Virus record (IMG/VR): IMGVR_UViG_3300005265_000005
Span: 1-58,965 of that record
DNA from: a virus
Reading direction: 5' to 3' (one strand)
DNA length: 58,965 nucleotides
A program made the position numbers and the translations under genes. The notes under the pieces are model-generated. The model was not told where the DNA came from and did not search any database. It saw only the letters and a list, made by a program, of their open reading frames with translations. Position 1 is the stretch's first letter; every line of letters begins with the position of its first letter. Of the stretch, positions 36,101-43,974 are shown piece after piece.

Positions 36101-38811
36101 ACAGAAAAGCAAACAAAATACCAACTACTTATGAATTTACAAAAGACATAAATAAAATATACTATAACAGGAAAACAGGCAAAAGTGATTTAAGTTTACA
36201 AGAGAGAAGGAAAAAGTATAAAGAATATTTTAAATCAGAAATAGGTAAAATTCCCAAAGAGGGAGATAAAATAAGTATTGATAAAACTTTTGTTATAGAG
36301 AACACGCAAGGAAAGAAAATCAAAATAGCAAAGGGTGAGGAATATATGATATATCCGCATCCCACAGATGCAGCAAAGTCAATTATGCAAGATGGTAATC
36401 AAGTAACTATTTGGGAGGGTGATTTAGAAGATATTGCAAAAAACATTACAATTTTAAGAGAAGGAAAAATTAAGGCGGGTGGTAAGATACATAAATACAT
36501 ATTTGAAACAGAACCTAAACAATATCAAATTATAGATAAGCCAAATAAAAGAGGACAAAATATAGAAGAAATGTTTGTTGGAATACCTTTTTATAAAGCA
36601 TTAGATATTCCTATTGTGATAAGAGGAACAAAATTTAAATTTTTGGATGCATTGGGAAGTGAAATAAAAAGATATTATGGATTAACAAAAGAGACAAGAA
36701 GAGAATTAGTAAAATTAAGTGGATATATTGAATTGAACAAAGAAAATATATCAAAATATTTAGCAAAAGAATTTCCTATTGAGCCAGAAGAAGCAGAGCA
36801 ATTAACAAAACATCAAGAACAACCATTGAAATATAAAATTTCAAATAAATTAAAACCATATGCAAAAAAGGTTGAAACTTTATTAAATTTAACTAAAAAA
36901 GAAATGGCAAAAAGAAAATTGTTAAATGAGTTTTTTCCACAATCATTTATCAAAAGGGCTAATAAAGAGATAATAAAAGAACAAGAAATTATATCAAATT
37001 TAGTTAGAGAAGACGCAATAACAAGGCATCAAAATAAAATAAAAGAATTAAAAGAATATGTAGAATTTTTAAAAGATTTAAGATATGTTCCTCATTTGTA
37101 TATTGCAGAACAAGAGATAGAAAGAATGGTCTTAAAATTGCTTCCTGAAAATAGATTGACCGCAAGATTTAGGTCATCTGTTTCAAAATTGAAGGGAAGA
37201 AAAATTGATACAATTGATAAAGCCGAATCATTGGGCTTATTGCCAGAAAAAGATATTAGAATGTTGTTAGCATCTCATTTAGAGTATGTGTTTAGAAAAT
37301 GTGCTATATACGATACAATAGAAAATTTAAAAAAGAATAAATCCGTAATAATGAAGGAAAAAGAAGCGCCATCTAATTGGGAAAGAACTGCAATATTACA
37401 GTTAAAAGATTATAGGATACATCCTTTATTATTAAGGGCAATAGAAGATTTTGCATTAAATACAAATATAGGATTAATTGGTAAAGGTTATGATGCTGTT
37501 AATTATTTAGGTAAAGCGCTTGTGTTTTATAATCCATTAATATTGCCTCTTTGGGATGTATTTCAAGGAGTAGGAACAGGAGGTATTAACCCCTTTAGAC
37601 CGATTCATACTGCTAATATGTTATCACAAGCTTGGAAAACGGTAGTAAATAAAACGGGATTATATAAAAAATTAATAGAAGGAGGATTGTATAAAACACC
37701 CAGAGTTGGTCATTATCCGACCTCCATAGAATCATCAATGAAATTATTAATTAATCAAATGGATAGTAAATATCCAAAATGGAAGAAGGGATTAGAAAAA
37801 GCATTAAATCAAAAAGTAGATTGGAAAACATTTTCAACCAAATTAATTTATCCTACTTTATATTGGCAAAACTGGAGAGTAACTTGGTTTTTAGACCAAG
37901 TGTTAAGGACTGGAAGTGTTTTACATTTATTAAGTATAGGAATGCCATTGCCAGATGCTATTGATTATGCCAATACATTACACGCAAATTATGATTTATT
38001 AACAAGAAGAAGTAAAAAATGGATTAATAGAGCATTTTTAGTTGGAACATATAAAGCAAATATGTTATTTAATGCACCATTATTCTTGGCTAAAAGAACT
38101 TCTAATTTATTTAAAAAATTTGCGACAGGAGAAAGAAAAAAAATAACCATAGATGAAAAAGAAAGTTTAAAATCTATATTTAGAATTGCCATTATGATTG
38201 CTTCTATGATTGCATTTGCAAGGTGGAGAGGATATAGATTGCGAGAAGATTATAGATTAGTAAAACCTTTAAAAGAACCCATAATAACCAAAGAGGGAAA
38301 AATTAAATATGAAAGAGTTATTACTTTGCCAGGACCGTTTTTTGAATGGTTTAAAGTAGTAGGTAGAATCAAACAACAAAAAGCAAGAGCATTATATATG
38401 TATTTGGCAAAAGTTCCACAAATAGCCTGGGGTCTAATGGAAAACAGAAGGTGGCAAGGAGACCCATATTATGATGAGGGTGCAGCTACGCCAAAACAAA
38501 GACGACAATTATTATATAATGTTTTAAGAGATTATATTGCTCCATTAGACCGAATAGAAATGATGACTGATGATGAAGTAGATGCAATGGATAATATAAT
38601 GAGTTTATTAGGAATGGCAACCTATAAACGAGGTGGTATAGGTAGAAGCACGATATATAAAATAAGAAATACTTATAGGAAATTAAATAAATATCTTAAA
38701 AAACCAAATGTATCAGAAACAGATAAAGAAAATGCCTATATTGAAGCACAGAAAAAAATTGATAAATACTTAAAAGAATTAGAAGAATACAATAAACAAT
38801 TTAAGGAATAA
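30193..38811 (+). CDS. Giant polyvalent virion/ejection protein with two ART-like domains (~2,872 aa)
   Basis: The start at 30193 overlaps the previous stop. Recognisable parts: a hydrophobic stretch near 265-300; a polyvalent-type motif KLHKYEVEKALKEGKEV...DYPDL near 1100; ART-like domain 1 near 1360-1500 (LYHATSPENMAKINKEGLF, VFLGTSKKWV, LEVYIEGNL); ART-like domain 2 near 1570-1700 (TVYHGTSIASADNILKTGK, EIDVEDGLIRQPNGIW). Both are bracketed by repeated linkers (KEAKKYKTADEFVEA before, DIWQQAQKEKPKE after), and a third copy of the trailing linker ends near 1830. The C-terminal ~430 residues are helical and partly hydrophobic. This fits injected multidomain polyvalent proteins that modify host targets at entry. 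ART assignment is by motif only. Confidence 0.75.
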   Translation: MRWQEVIKDPRYINALPEQQKLIKQDWFKKNIETDPRYKPELRDKLWYRVFNEPEIRSDVTIAKSELAKLPLKSLEISHPKPGVIHKEELTPYEIKQRQGENQKLLNEWYEKYGKALTKEELANMGIEITKQVVNSYKPMKTGEKLTKLPEHKIGLYQAPPEPKPTIFQKIIKPFIKKPKEIRQRTSNIYSIKKMLDKEYYKSLAKQLKVDEDYVKENIGSLSRQFQIPVESLSYEQIEKNYDLITQQLNLRNMPTNKEMIGIMFKAGITAGLITNPLATLLSVSEFMALSEAESFIISKIKKEPYKILQMKGLSELLPKEATQVTKDVVDIIDILWKAKAIRTAYKKAPELIEKFTKDITIKYNFPRKIYIEPNKIRSMFIRGKKISPQEASLVKELGLTSKEYKLALKQGISIEVPIEKVVKIADKPYWAKVKSLFNVKPKTETKIFRPEKVVAYPKARLPEKAISIEKEPTPFAEKPTLEAGVELKPKLKGTELTNKFKAISTRLRVLDNIIKQGNISKAQGILDRYHTAKADGYFDDLPEDKIKEIENKVSVLENKLGKKLEPTAKEGIGKIPQTEAELIKKGYKLYTEYDVGKGHYKIYKKGHIFATVNPEDQIGAIKKKAIESIDKAKESFINKFRGSHLQDEFINSIVNNYTDIREIGTKKQALREIENQIDWFIYESTKYATKKPEGTPENYSWFTEKGDIPKIFDSAKDAAAISFKQGLIKRVQETFDKYFKEPKLETTAKEKIEPTTITTEEVKVAPRPERVDLKADLDKRMDSIVAKLDEKSGEFNLSEAKKEITDLETNKAKLTEGLSETDKAGIDRFIEDAKAEWSKTKEAEIEKPKLKTDMDKAVAETEKIFDKINKEYYMPAGELSAGTEHVRETKIKTAITRIAKKYKVDRDELENKVLWKYAGKRLEKERKPMTEAELKERGIELKPSVKKEVENKNIILKPDNTPYASLKDANVKRKELADLTGDIYIIIKYKNGFAIKHRPRDINWEKGFNKYYKKDEFPEDKELWEDFKQFSKEEYKKNPYIDEHYEVWLRTSELVRKKDLEEYVKPAIKKEETEKEVWKITRDEYIEKRYKPKLKSAIAGSRTQLGKLHKYEVEKALKEGKEVYKGWEKDYPDLAEKYKAKEKPSVAPKEIPKELEPLTKEARKYKSAEEWKRAFYNKLEENKMSIQGWDWNKPTGVIRYLVGFPFEKGAIKTKYEVTIDKPVSQKSFKLSIRKKGKFLSDFDLKNINLDLKDYFDKQLFEGKEAVYSSLEGALNKVKKIFPSAKEKPLELFNITNPTDFYNQAIKEAKPEKVVEKPKSEVAPKEIAEGLETLKEEAKKYKTADEFVEAQAIKKKLISQGIKVNSDDTVTLYHATSPENMAKINKEGLFRGRGTATGGMTGLDLKPSVFLGTSKKWVKDTWGVGKEIMEIKVPVKDIRQPAQNTLEVYIEGNLKRDKDGIWRPTQKPRSTFYDRLAKRDVNQQQLKDIWQQAQKEKPKEVAVKPKLEITPKEIIKEPETEPKETLKGTPKELEALKEKAKKVNEINFSRFVKTYEFQKRMKSAQDLQKEAKGWTPGGRITINSDGSITVYHGTSIASADNILKTGKIAGYITFSHSKTRTLQGDEGAEWYAKVKRKNGKVIKLSVDPRDVSINGAGEIDVEDGLIRQPNGIWTSPKRKNISNILKTEKDIKSFWQQAQKEKPKEIPKELELENDIEKAIDRIEELDIRKKKYQDEVDRIQKIQPVGQPYPSFEKALDNAIKISKQQSDIWNKIRNRVVKGTGRTLWQIAIQQKLPVNKYGTEKHLDFGGKEIRKAIKSFWQQTQKEKPIGKVGEITDYEKLSKLGKQVYRLAVLSKTGGEFINNLKAKKIAIETAKKEVGTKSLGTWQEKIKKIELAKAHKITKAKEEIEVEKRGKYKDVTEKILGEKTKIYSLSEAHDIIARHNAQLRKGQTPALSNEQVENILINAYRKANKIPTTYEFTKDINKIYYNRKTGKSDLSLQERRKKYKEYFKSEIGKIPKEGDKISIDKTFVIENTQGKKIKIAKGEEYMIYPHPTDAAKSIMQDGNQVTIWEGDLEDIAKNITILREGKIKAGGKIHKYIFETEPKQYQIIDKPNKRGQNIEEMFVGIPFYKALDIPIVIRGTKFKFLDALGSEIKRYYGLTKETRRELVKLSGYIELNKENISKYLAKEFPIEPEEAEQLTKHQEQPLKYKISNKLKPYAKKVETLLNLTKKEMAKRKLLNEFFPQSFIKRANKEIIKEQEIISNLVREDAITRHQNKIKELKEYVEFLKDLRYVPHLYIAEQEIERMVLKLLPENRLTARFRSSVSKLKGRKIDTIDKAESLGLLPEKDIRMLLASHLEYVFRKCAIYDTIENLKKNKSVIMKEKEAPSNWERTAILQLKDYRIHPLLLRAIEDFALNTNIGLIGKGYDAVNYLGKALVFYNPLILPLWDVFQGVGTGGINPFRPIHTANMLSQAWKTVVNKTGLYKKLIEGGLYKTPRVGHYPTSIESSMKLLINQMDSKYPKWKKGLEKALNQKVDWKTFSTKLIYPTLYWQNWRVTWFLDQVLRTGSVLHLLSIGMPLPDAIDYANTLHANYDLLTRRSKKWINRAFLVGTYKANMLFNAPLFLAKRTSNLFKKFATGERKKITIDEKESLKSIFRIAIMIASMIAFARWRGYRLREDYRLVKPLKEPIITKEGKIKYERVITLPGPFFEWFKVVGRIKQQKARALYMYLAKVPQIAWGLMENRRWQGDPYYDEGAATPKQRRQLLYNVLRDYIAPLDRIEMMTDDEVDAMDNIMSLLGMATYKRGGIGRSTIYKIRNTYRKLNKYLKKPNVSETDKENAYIEAQKKIDKYLKELEEYNKQFKE

Positions 38812-38813
38812 CA

Positions 38814-38933
38814 ATGCAAGGAAAAAGGCAATATAGGAAACCCCGAACGAATAAAGAAAGAAAGAAAAGGCATCAAAGACTTTACGGGAAAAAAGCAAAA
38901 TTACCAAAAAGAAAATTCCGCAATAGGAGGTAA
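38814..38933 (+). CDS. Tiny highly basic protein (39 aa)
   Basis: ATG 38814 follows AAGGAA. About half the residues are Lys or Arg (MQGKRQYRKPRTNKERKKRH...). It could bind packaged DNA or be part of a basic virion set with its neighbour. The next start follows three bases later. Confidence 0.62.
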   Translation: MQGKRQYRKPRTNKERKKRHQRLYGKKAKLPKRKFRNRR

Positions 38934-38936
38934 ATC

Positions 38937-39110
38937 GTGCCATATAAAATTGTTGGTAAAAAGGTATACCACAAAAAAGGTGGTAAATGGAGTGTCAAAC
39001 AAACTTGTAAATCTGTTGCTAACGCCAAAAAAGCAATAAGACTATTACGAGGAATTGAACACGGGATGATTCCCAAAGCAAGAAAGAAGAAAAAACGCAA
39101 AAAAAAGTAA
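38937..39110 (+). CDS. Small basic phage protein, GTG start (57 aa)
   Basis: AGGAGG precedes GTG 38937. MPYKIVGKKVYHKKGGKWSV, then KQTCKSVANAKKAIRLLRGIEHG, is a recurring small phage protein of unknown role. It ends in a poly-basic KARKKKKRKKK tail. Position after the giant protein suggests a late protein, possibly packaged. Confidence 0.68.
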   Translation: MPYKIVGKKVYHKKGGKWSVKQTCKSVANAKKAIRLLRGIEHGMIPKARKKKKRKKK

Positions 39111-39117
39111 AAATTGT

Positions 39118-39146
39118 TTGACATTAAATACGAATAAAAATATTAA
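39118..39146 (+). promoter_or_regulatory. Promoter for the exported-protein/lysis segment
   Basis: TTGACA (39118-39123), 17-bp spacer, TATTAA (39141-39146), again within AATTGTTTGACA. The start near 39153 leaves room for AAAGGAG before ATG 39167. Confidence 0.75.
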
Positions 39147-39166
39147 AAGAAAAAAAAGGAGTAAAG

Positions 39167-39589
39167 ATGTTAACAAAAAAATTATATCTAATTCTAATAT
39201 TTGTCTTATTGGCAAGTTCATTATTTGCTGAAGGAACTTTCAAAAGTTTTCCTTCTGTAACAGGCATTACCGATACTTCTGATGCTTGGGTTGAAGCATT
39301 ATCATTTTACAATTTAAGATACGAATTGGCATCCATTTTGATTATAAACACTGGCTCATCTTCTAATGACATTTCTTGGAGAGTAAAAGGATATGTAAAT
39401 CCAGACTCAAAATACTTCTACACAATCGCAAGTGGAACAGACTTAAGCGATTATTCTACCCCTGACGATGTTGAGTTAATAGAAAGATTACCGTCGGGAT
39501 TTTTGAAAATATCCGTTGATGTGAAAACTACGGTTGCCGATAGTATAAGTTCATATAAAATCGATTATAGCGTCAAAAATTCACAGTAA
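39167..39589 (+). CDS. Exported small beta protein (140 aa)
   Basis: MLTKKLYLILIFVLLASSLFA-EG is a textbook signal peptide with an AxA-type site after residue ~21. The mature part is an ~118-residue beta domain (SDAWVEALSFYNLRYELASILI...). No family recognised. It is first of a run of signal-peptide genes under the 39118 promoter. Confidence 0.72.
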   Translation: MLTKKLYLILIFVLLASSLFAEGTFKSFPSVTGITDTSDAWVEALSFYNLRYELASILIINTGSSSNDISWRVKGYVNPDSKYFYTIASGTDLSDYSTPDDVELIERLPSGFLKISVDVKTTVADSISSYKIDYSVKNSQ

Positions 39590-39599
39590 AGGAGAACTT

Positions 39600-41399
39600 A
39601 TGAAGAAAATAATTTTAACAATAACATTATTGTTATTCCCAATTTTGTTATTGGCTGGATTACATACCAATAAGCCTAATTTCAAATTAGACAATCCAGA
39701 ACAATACCAAATAGTAATATTTGATTCAAATGGACGGTTAATCAATACTTCTGATATAGCCTTAGATTCACTTGATTTACGAATATTAACAATAGATACC
39801 TGTTCTGTTTTTGATAAATTCTTATTATATGATACCAATATTTCTAATTCACTGCAATTGAAGTGGAATGAGAATGATACTTCAGACAGAATATTGAATT
39901 TCTTACTTGATGGTGGAAATAGAAGTTTGACCATTGAGGGAGATTCAAAAATTAATCAAGATTTAACAACTGATGCAGATGTAACATTTGATTCGCTTTA
40001 TATCAGGGTTTTAAAATTAAATGCTGGAACTGATATAAATGAATTTTCTACCGATGGAACACTTGCAGGAAATTCCGATGATGCCGTGCCAACTGAAAAA
40101 GCAATAAAAACTTATATTGATGCACTTGGAGCTGGGGTCTGGACACGAAGCGGCACAACACTTTCACCAGCGAATGCAGGTGACGATATTGATGGAACTG
40201 GTGGATATTTACTTGACAACCAGAGTATTACGAATCTTTCAAGTAATGGTGCATCGTATTGGTTTAATGGGGTGGATGGTAAAATTAATTGTGGAACTGA
40301 TATTACTGATAATAATCTTACTGTTATTGCAAAAATAAAAGTTGAAATACCACTCACGGATGGTGGTATTGTTTCAACTTTTGATATGGGTGGATGGAAA
40401 TTTGCGTTAGATAACATGGTTTTTCCAACTAATATTTATTTTGGATACAGAGACAATCCTGGCAATTATGTGAAAGTAGTTTCAACAGAAACAATTGACG
40501 ATAATAGTGTTAATATTGTTGGTGTTACATTTAATGGTAGCACGAAAGCAATCAATTTATACTTAAATGGGAATAATATAGGAAGCGGAATAGGCACAGA
40601 TGCTAAATATGCACAGCAAACTGTTTACATTGGTTATAATATAAACAATATGGCTTATTTCAATGGTTCTATTTATGATGTCAAATTGTTTAACCATCCT
40701 CTCACCGCCACTGAAATCAAAGACCTCTATTCAGGAGCAGAGATACCATACAAATATATAGGTGCGAGTCAGTCAACGGTTGCCACGTACGATAGTTCGC
40801 AGGCAGTTTCAGATGCTTTCACGCTTGTGCTTGGGAAAGCATACCGCTGGACAAAGGGAAGTGCTGATAGTTTGGTGAGTAATTCTGTTACTTATACAAC
40901 CGATACAACCTTTGTTGCGGGTGCAACAAGCGGAACTGCCTATGGTGATTTGAGTGGCAGCGATTTGATTCGTATCGGCTGTGTAGCCAACTATACACCT
41001 GAAGGAATTGGCAACTATACTTGGCAGGATGTATCTGGAAACGAACTGCACGGAATAGTATCAAATGCAATTCCTTTCAATCTACCAGCCGATGACGAAC
41101 AGATTGCAATTGAAGAAATGACCGATGATGCCACAATGACTGATGCTATTCCTGATGGATATATTCTTGAATATATTATTGTTAAAAATCAAACTGCAAA
41201 TGCGGATACTTTGGATTTTGGAACTTCCGAGTGGGCTTCTGATATTGCTTCCGCACAAGTAATTGCAGGAAACACGCAAACGGTAATTGTTGTAAATCAA
41301 TATTATAGTGATGAAACCGATATAAGTGTTTCAGACACAAACGCTAATGGCTGGAATAGTAATCATATAATCAACGCAATATTAAGGAGAATCAAATGA
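39600..41399 (+). CDS. Fibre-like protein with signal peptide and LamG-like lectin domain (599 aa)
   Basis: MKKIILTITLLLFPILLLAG is a Sec signal. Residues ~100-180 (INQDLTTDADVTFDSLYIRVLKL..., DDAVPTEKAIKTYID) are classic tail-fibre linkers. Residues ~220-380 (YWFNGVDGKINCGTDIT...GSIYDVKLFNHPLTATEI) match concanavalin/LamG-type carbohydrate-binding folds. The C-terminal ~200 residues are beta-rich. AAAGGAG precedes the ATG. Export plus fibre domains is unusual; a surface-displayed adhesin or a fibre assembled outside the cytoplasm are the options. Confidence 0.75.
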   Translation: MKKIILTITLLLFPILLLAGLHTNKPNFKLDNPEQYQIVIFDSNGRLINTSDIALDSLDLRILTIDTCSVFDKFLLYDTNISNSLQLKWNENDTSDRILNFLLDGGNRSLTIEGDSKINQDLTTDADVTFDSLYIRVLKLNAGTDINEFSTDGTLAGNSDDAVPTEKAIKTYIDALGAGVWTRSGTTLSPANAGDDIDGTGGYLLDNQSITNLSSNGASYWFNGVDGKINCGTDITDNNLTVIAKIKVEIPLTDGGIVSTFDMGGWKFALDNMVFPTNIYFGYRDNPGNYVKVVSTETIDDNSVNIVGVTFNGSTKAINLYLNGNNIGSGIGTDAKYAQQTVYIGYNINNMAYFNGSIYDVKLFNHPLTATEIKDLYSGAEIPYKYIGASQSTVATYDSSQAVSDAFTLVLGKAYRWTKGSADSLVSNSVTYTTDTTFVAGATSGTAYGDLSGSDLIRIGCVANYTPEGIGNYTWQDVSGNELHGIVSNAIPFNLPADDEQIAIEEMTDDATMTDAIPDGYILEYIIVKNQTANADTLDFGTSEWASDIASAQVIAGNTQTVIVVNQYYSDETDISVSDTNANGWNSNHIINAILRRIK

Positions 41400-41770
41400 A
41401 AAAATTAATAATTATACTAATATTACTTTCTTGCTCATTATTGTATGCGGTTGAAATTGATTATGACCTTAGTATTGGAAAATGTAAATATGCAGAGTTT
41501 CTGTATGCAAAACCGTATGGAGACAATTACATAATCTATGCTAATCTATATGATGCAGATAGCACACTGATGGCAAACAATGTTTATTTCCTTGACACAA
41601 AAGCACCTTTTGAAATTCAAGATATGGCAATAGTTGATTTACTTCTTGATGAGTGGGTTAAAAAGATAGAACCTGAACAAGACAAATACTTTAAGAGATT
41701 TCCTCAAAGTGGGAGGGCGACTACATATCATAAAAATAGGCAGAAATTAAAGATTGGAGTTGTCAAATGA
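41396..41770 (+). CDS. Exported small protein (124 aa)
   Basis: MKKLIIILILLSCSLLYA-VE is a signal peptide. The mature chain (VEIDYDLSIGKCKYAEFLYAK...) is unrecognised. ATGA overlaps join it to both neighbours, so it is translated with the fibre-like gene before and the jelly-roll gene after; a chaperone or partner of these is possible. Confidence 0.68.
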   Translation: MKKLIIILILLSCSLLYAVEIDYDLSIGKCKYAEFLYAKPYGDNYIIYANLYDADSTLMANNVYFLDTKAPFEIQDMAIVDLLLDEWVKKIEPEQDKYFKRFPQSGRATTYHKNRQKLKIGVVK

Positions 41771-42333
41771 AAAAACTGACTTTCGTATTTATAATCTTAA
41801 TAGCTCTTTTGGCAGTGGGAGCAGTAACACATTATTTCGTGAAAGGAGATATGAAAATTGATGGAGAACTTACCGTTAATGGATGTGTAGCACAAGTTTG
41901 TCCGTGTGGAAAAATGGTTTCGCTTAATGAAAGTGGAGACACAACACTTATAACAACAGCAGGCAATTGGTATAAATTTGATGATATTGACCATTATGTA
42001 GTTACGGATGTAATTGCCGATTCAACTAATAATGCGTTGCAAATTATAAAATCTGGTAAATATGTTGTAACACTTACGGTTTCGCTGAGTGTTGATGCGG
42101 CTGACCACAAAATTCATGTGGGACTTGGCAAAAATGGAACTGTGGGAACTTACAATAAGGCTGAACACGAGGTTAAATTTGCGAACAGGGCTTCTACAGT
42201 TTCCATTGCAACGATTGCCAGTAATCTTATGGAAGGTGATGATTTGACGATAGAACTTACATCAGACACAAACGGAGATATAGTTTCAATATATCACGCA
42301 ACTTTGATGTGCCATTATTTGAGCGAGTATTAA
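41767..42333 (+). CDS. Signal-anchored protein with C1q/jelly-roll-like domain (188 aa)
   Basis: The N-terminus MKKLTFVFIILIALLAVGAV is a signal peptide or anchor, followed by a short beta segment with CVAQVCPCG. Residues ~60-188 (NWYKFDD..., KSGKYVVTLTVSLSVDAADHKIHVGLGKNG..., DGDIVSIYHATLMCHYL-type end) resemble C1q/TNF-like jelly rolls of phage fibre tips, which trimerise and bind receptors. ATGA overlap with the previous gene. Confidence 0.68.
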   Translation: MKKLTFVFIILIALLAVGAVTHYFVKGDMKIDGELTVNGCVAQVCPCGKMVSLNESGDTTLITTAGNWYKFDDIDHYVVTDVIADSTNNALQIIKSGKYVVTLTVSLSVDAADHKIHVGLGKNGTVGTYNKAEHEVKFANRASTVSIATIASNLMEGDDLTIELTSDTNGDIVSIYHATLMCHYLSEY

Positions 42334-42726
42334 ATGATATATCAAATACTATTTGTCTTGTTTTTATGGCTTTACTTTGCTGGCGAAGGGAAAACGGAAG
42401 GTCTTACTTGGAAAACTAATTTTGAGGAAAGATTCCGAATCAATAGCCATAAATATCATTGCTGGAGATGGTGGGTTGAAAATATGGGACTGATAGGTGC
42501 TTTTATAGTTTCTCATTATTCCAAAATTAAAAACTGGGAATTGATAAGTCTGCTTGCAGTTATTTCTGGGTTAGTAATATATTTAAGATTTTTTTCTTAT
42601 GGAAGATTTGGTAAATTTTGGGTTTACTCAACTTCAAGGTGGTTTGGAATTATAAAGCCACCAATATGGTTACAAATAGTAATATTTATTTTCTGCATAG
42701 TTTCATTGATGTTTATAATTCTTTAA
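42334..42726 (+). CDS. Multi-pass membrane protein (130 aa)
   Basis: Three hydrophobic segments (N-terminal ~1-16, ~65-85, ~110-130) and a conserved-looking KYHCWRWWVENMG segment. It follows the previous stop without a gap. Function unknown; the position between fibre-like and lysis genes suggests an envelope role. Confidence 0.65.
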   Translation: MIYQILFVLFLWLYFAGEGKTEGLTWKTNFEERFRINSHKYHCWRWWVENMGLIGAFIVSHYSKIKNWELISLLAVISGLVIYLRFFSYGRFGKFWVYSTSRWFGIIKPPIWLQIVIFIFCIVSLMFIIL

Positions 42727-42752
42727 TAGGATAAAAATATCAATAAAAAGAA

Positions 42753-42875
42753 ATGAAAAAGATATTCGTATTTATTGGAAAGATTATTTTATGCTTTATG
42801 GTAACATTCCAAATTGTTTGGTTGTTTAGAAAAGTGGTTTGGGAAGGCTGGAAGTATCTTTGGAGGAGATATTAA
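42753..42875 (+). CDS. Tiny membrane protein (40 aa)
   Basis: ATG 42753; one hydrophobic helix (IFVFIGKIILCFMVTFQIVWLF) then a Trp/Arg-rich tail (KVVWEGWKYLWRRY). The SD is weak. Size and topology suit a small holin or spanin-like protein, but nothing proves it. Confidence 0.5.
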   Translation: MKKIFVFIGKIILCFMVTFQIVWLFRKVVWEGWKYLWRRY

Positions 42876-42883
42876 ACTGGCTT

Positions 42884-42991
42884 ATGAATATAACTTTAGA
42901 GAAATTATTAGAAGTTATACGAAAAATGAAAGATAATAAAAAGAATAAAAGTGAGCAGGAACTATTGATGGAATTACTAAAAAATGAGTAA
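42884..42991 (+). CDS. Tiny helical protein (35 aa)
   Basis: MNITLEKLLEVIRKMKDNKKNK... is a short amphipathic helix; the end overlaps the next gene by 8 bases. GGAGG lies 17 bases upstream, rather far. Kept as possible coding. Confidence 0.35.
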   Translation: MNITLEKLLEVIRKMKDNKKNKSEQELLMELLKNE

Positions 42992-43250
42992 AGAAAAGAT
43001 TTGCAAGAATTGTTATTTTTACAGACGACATAGTAATAGTCTTGATAATTGTGGTTATTGTATAAATGCAAATGGTAATCCTAAAATTAGGCAATTGCCA
43101 GAAACTTACTCTTGTAGTGCATTTGAAAAGAAAACAAATCCAGCAAACATTGAAGAGTTAGAAAGAAAAATAATAATTATTGAAAACAGATTAAATAATA
43201 TAGAAAATTTTTTAGAAGCATTGTGGGATGATAAATCAAGGGAAGTATAA
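42984..43250 (+). CDS. Zinc-motif plus coiled-coil protein (88 aa)
   Basis: Four cysteines (CKNCYFYRR, NCGYC) followed by another Cys give a small zinc site; the last 40 residues (NIEELERKIIIIENRLNNIENFLEALW) form a coiled coil. Its end overlaps the next gene. Function unknown. Confidence 0.62.
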   Translation: MSKEKICKNCYFYRRHSNSLDNCGYCINANGNPKIRQLPETYSCSAFEKKTNPANIEELERKIIIIENRLNNIENFLEALWDDKSREV

Positions 43251-43722
43251 TATAAATGAATTTTTACAGGCAAAGTATGATAAAGAGTTTGGCTTTGGTT
43301 GTTGTGCTATTTGTAGTATTGCAATAGCAAAAACTGAAATGTCAGGTATCAGATATTATCCCGATACGGTCTATGATATTCTGAAAAGAGGCAATGGATT
43401 GATAAATAATCAAGTAATTTGGGAAAGTCTAAAGAAACTTTTAGGAATTAAAGCATTTCCACATTTATTTGATAGAGAAATCCAATACCATTATCCACTT
43501 GACATAATAAAACCACCCGCAATAATCACGGTAGACGGTATATTATCAACCGAAGAATATGATAGTCATTTCATTTATGTTAGAGATATTATTTTTAATA
43601 AATATGATAGAATAAATTATGAAATCTTTTGTCCTATCAACGGAAACTTGCTTTTTAGTCCGCATTTTGGGAAATTAGAAAAGAAAAATATATTTAGTAT
43701 AATAAATTTGAAGAGGGTATAA
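43228..43722 (+). CDS. Papain-like (C39-type) cysteine peptidase candidate, possible endolysin
   Basis: 164 residues. EFGFGCCAICSIAIAK near residue 23 fits the nucleophile helix of papain-like folds, and YDSHFIYVRDI near residue 113 supplies a His, with YEIFCPINGN following as a likely Asp/Asn strand. That order matches C39-like peptidases. Lying between fibre-like genes and holin-like proteins, it may be the cell-wall hydrolase, since no lysozyme or amidase is seen elsewhere. The fold is inferred from motifs only. Confidence 0.5.
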   Translation: MINQGKYNINEFLQAKYDKEFGFGCCAICSIAIAKTEMSGIRYYPDTVYDILKRGNGLINNQVIWESLKKLLGIKAFPHLFDREIQYHYPLDIIKPPAIITVDGILSTEEYDSHFIYVRDIIFNKYDRINYEIFCPINGNLLFSPHFGKLEKKNIFSIINLKRV

Positions 43723-43725
43723 CTT

Positions 43726-43974
43726 ATGAACAAGACTAATAAAAATGCAACAATTACAAAAAGAATGATTTATGATGCAATTATTTCAGAACAGAAAAGT
43801 AAAGATGGACTCGTTAAAAAAGTTAATGACATTCACAAGATAATTTACGGTAATGGAAATACAGATAAGTCCCTGATTCACAAAATAGCAACAATCTCTA
43901 CTACACTCAAAATACACTGGGCGTTATTTCTTATTATACTAAGTCTTTTAGTAAAATTAGCATTTTTTTCTTGA
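43726..43974 (+). CDS. XhlA-like membrane protein (82 aa)
   Basis: A polar N-terminal helix region and a single C-terminal membrane segment (WALFLIILSLLVKLAFF) ending at the last residue. This topology is that of hemolysin XhlA-type phage lysis helpers. It follows the putative endolysin. Confidence 0.58.
   Translation: MNKTNKNATITKRMIYDAIISEQKSKDGLVKKVNDIHKIIYGNGNTDKSLIHKIATISTTLKIHWALFLIILSLLVKLAFFS

Noticed and set aside
43228-43722. Confident endolysin call
   Set aside because: Only cysteine and histidine motif context supports a papain-like fold; no known cell-wall-binding or hydrolase signature is seen, so it is listed as a candidate.
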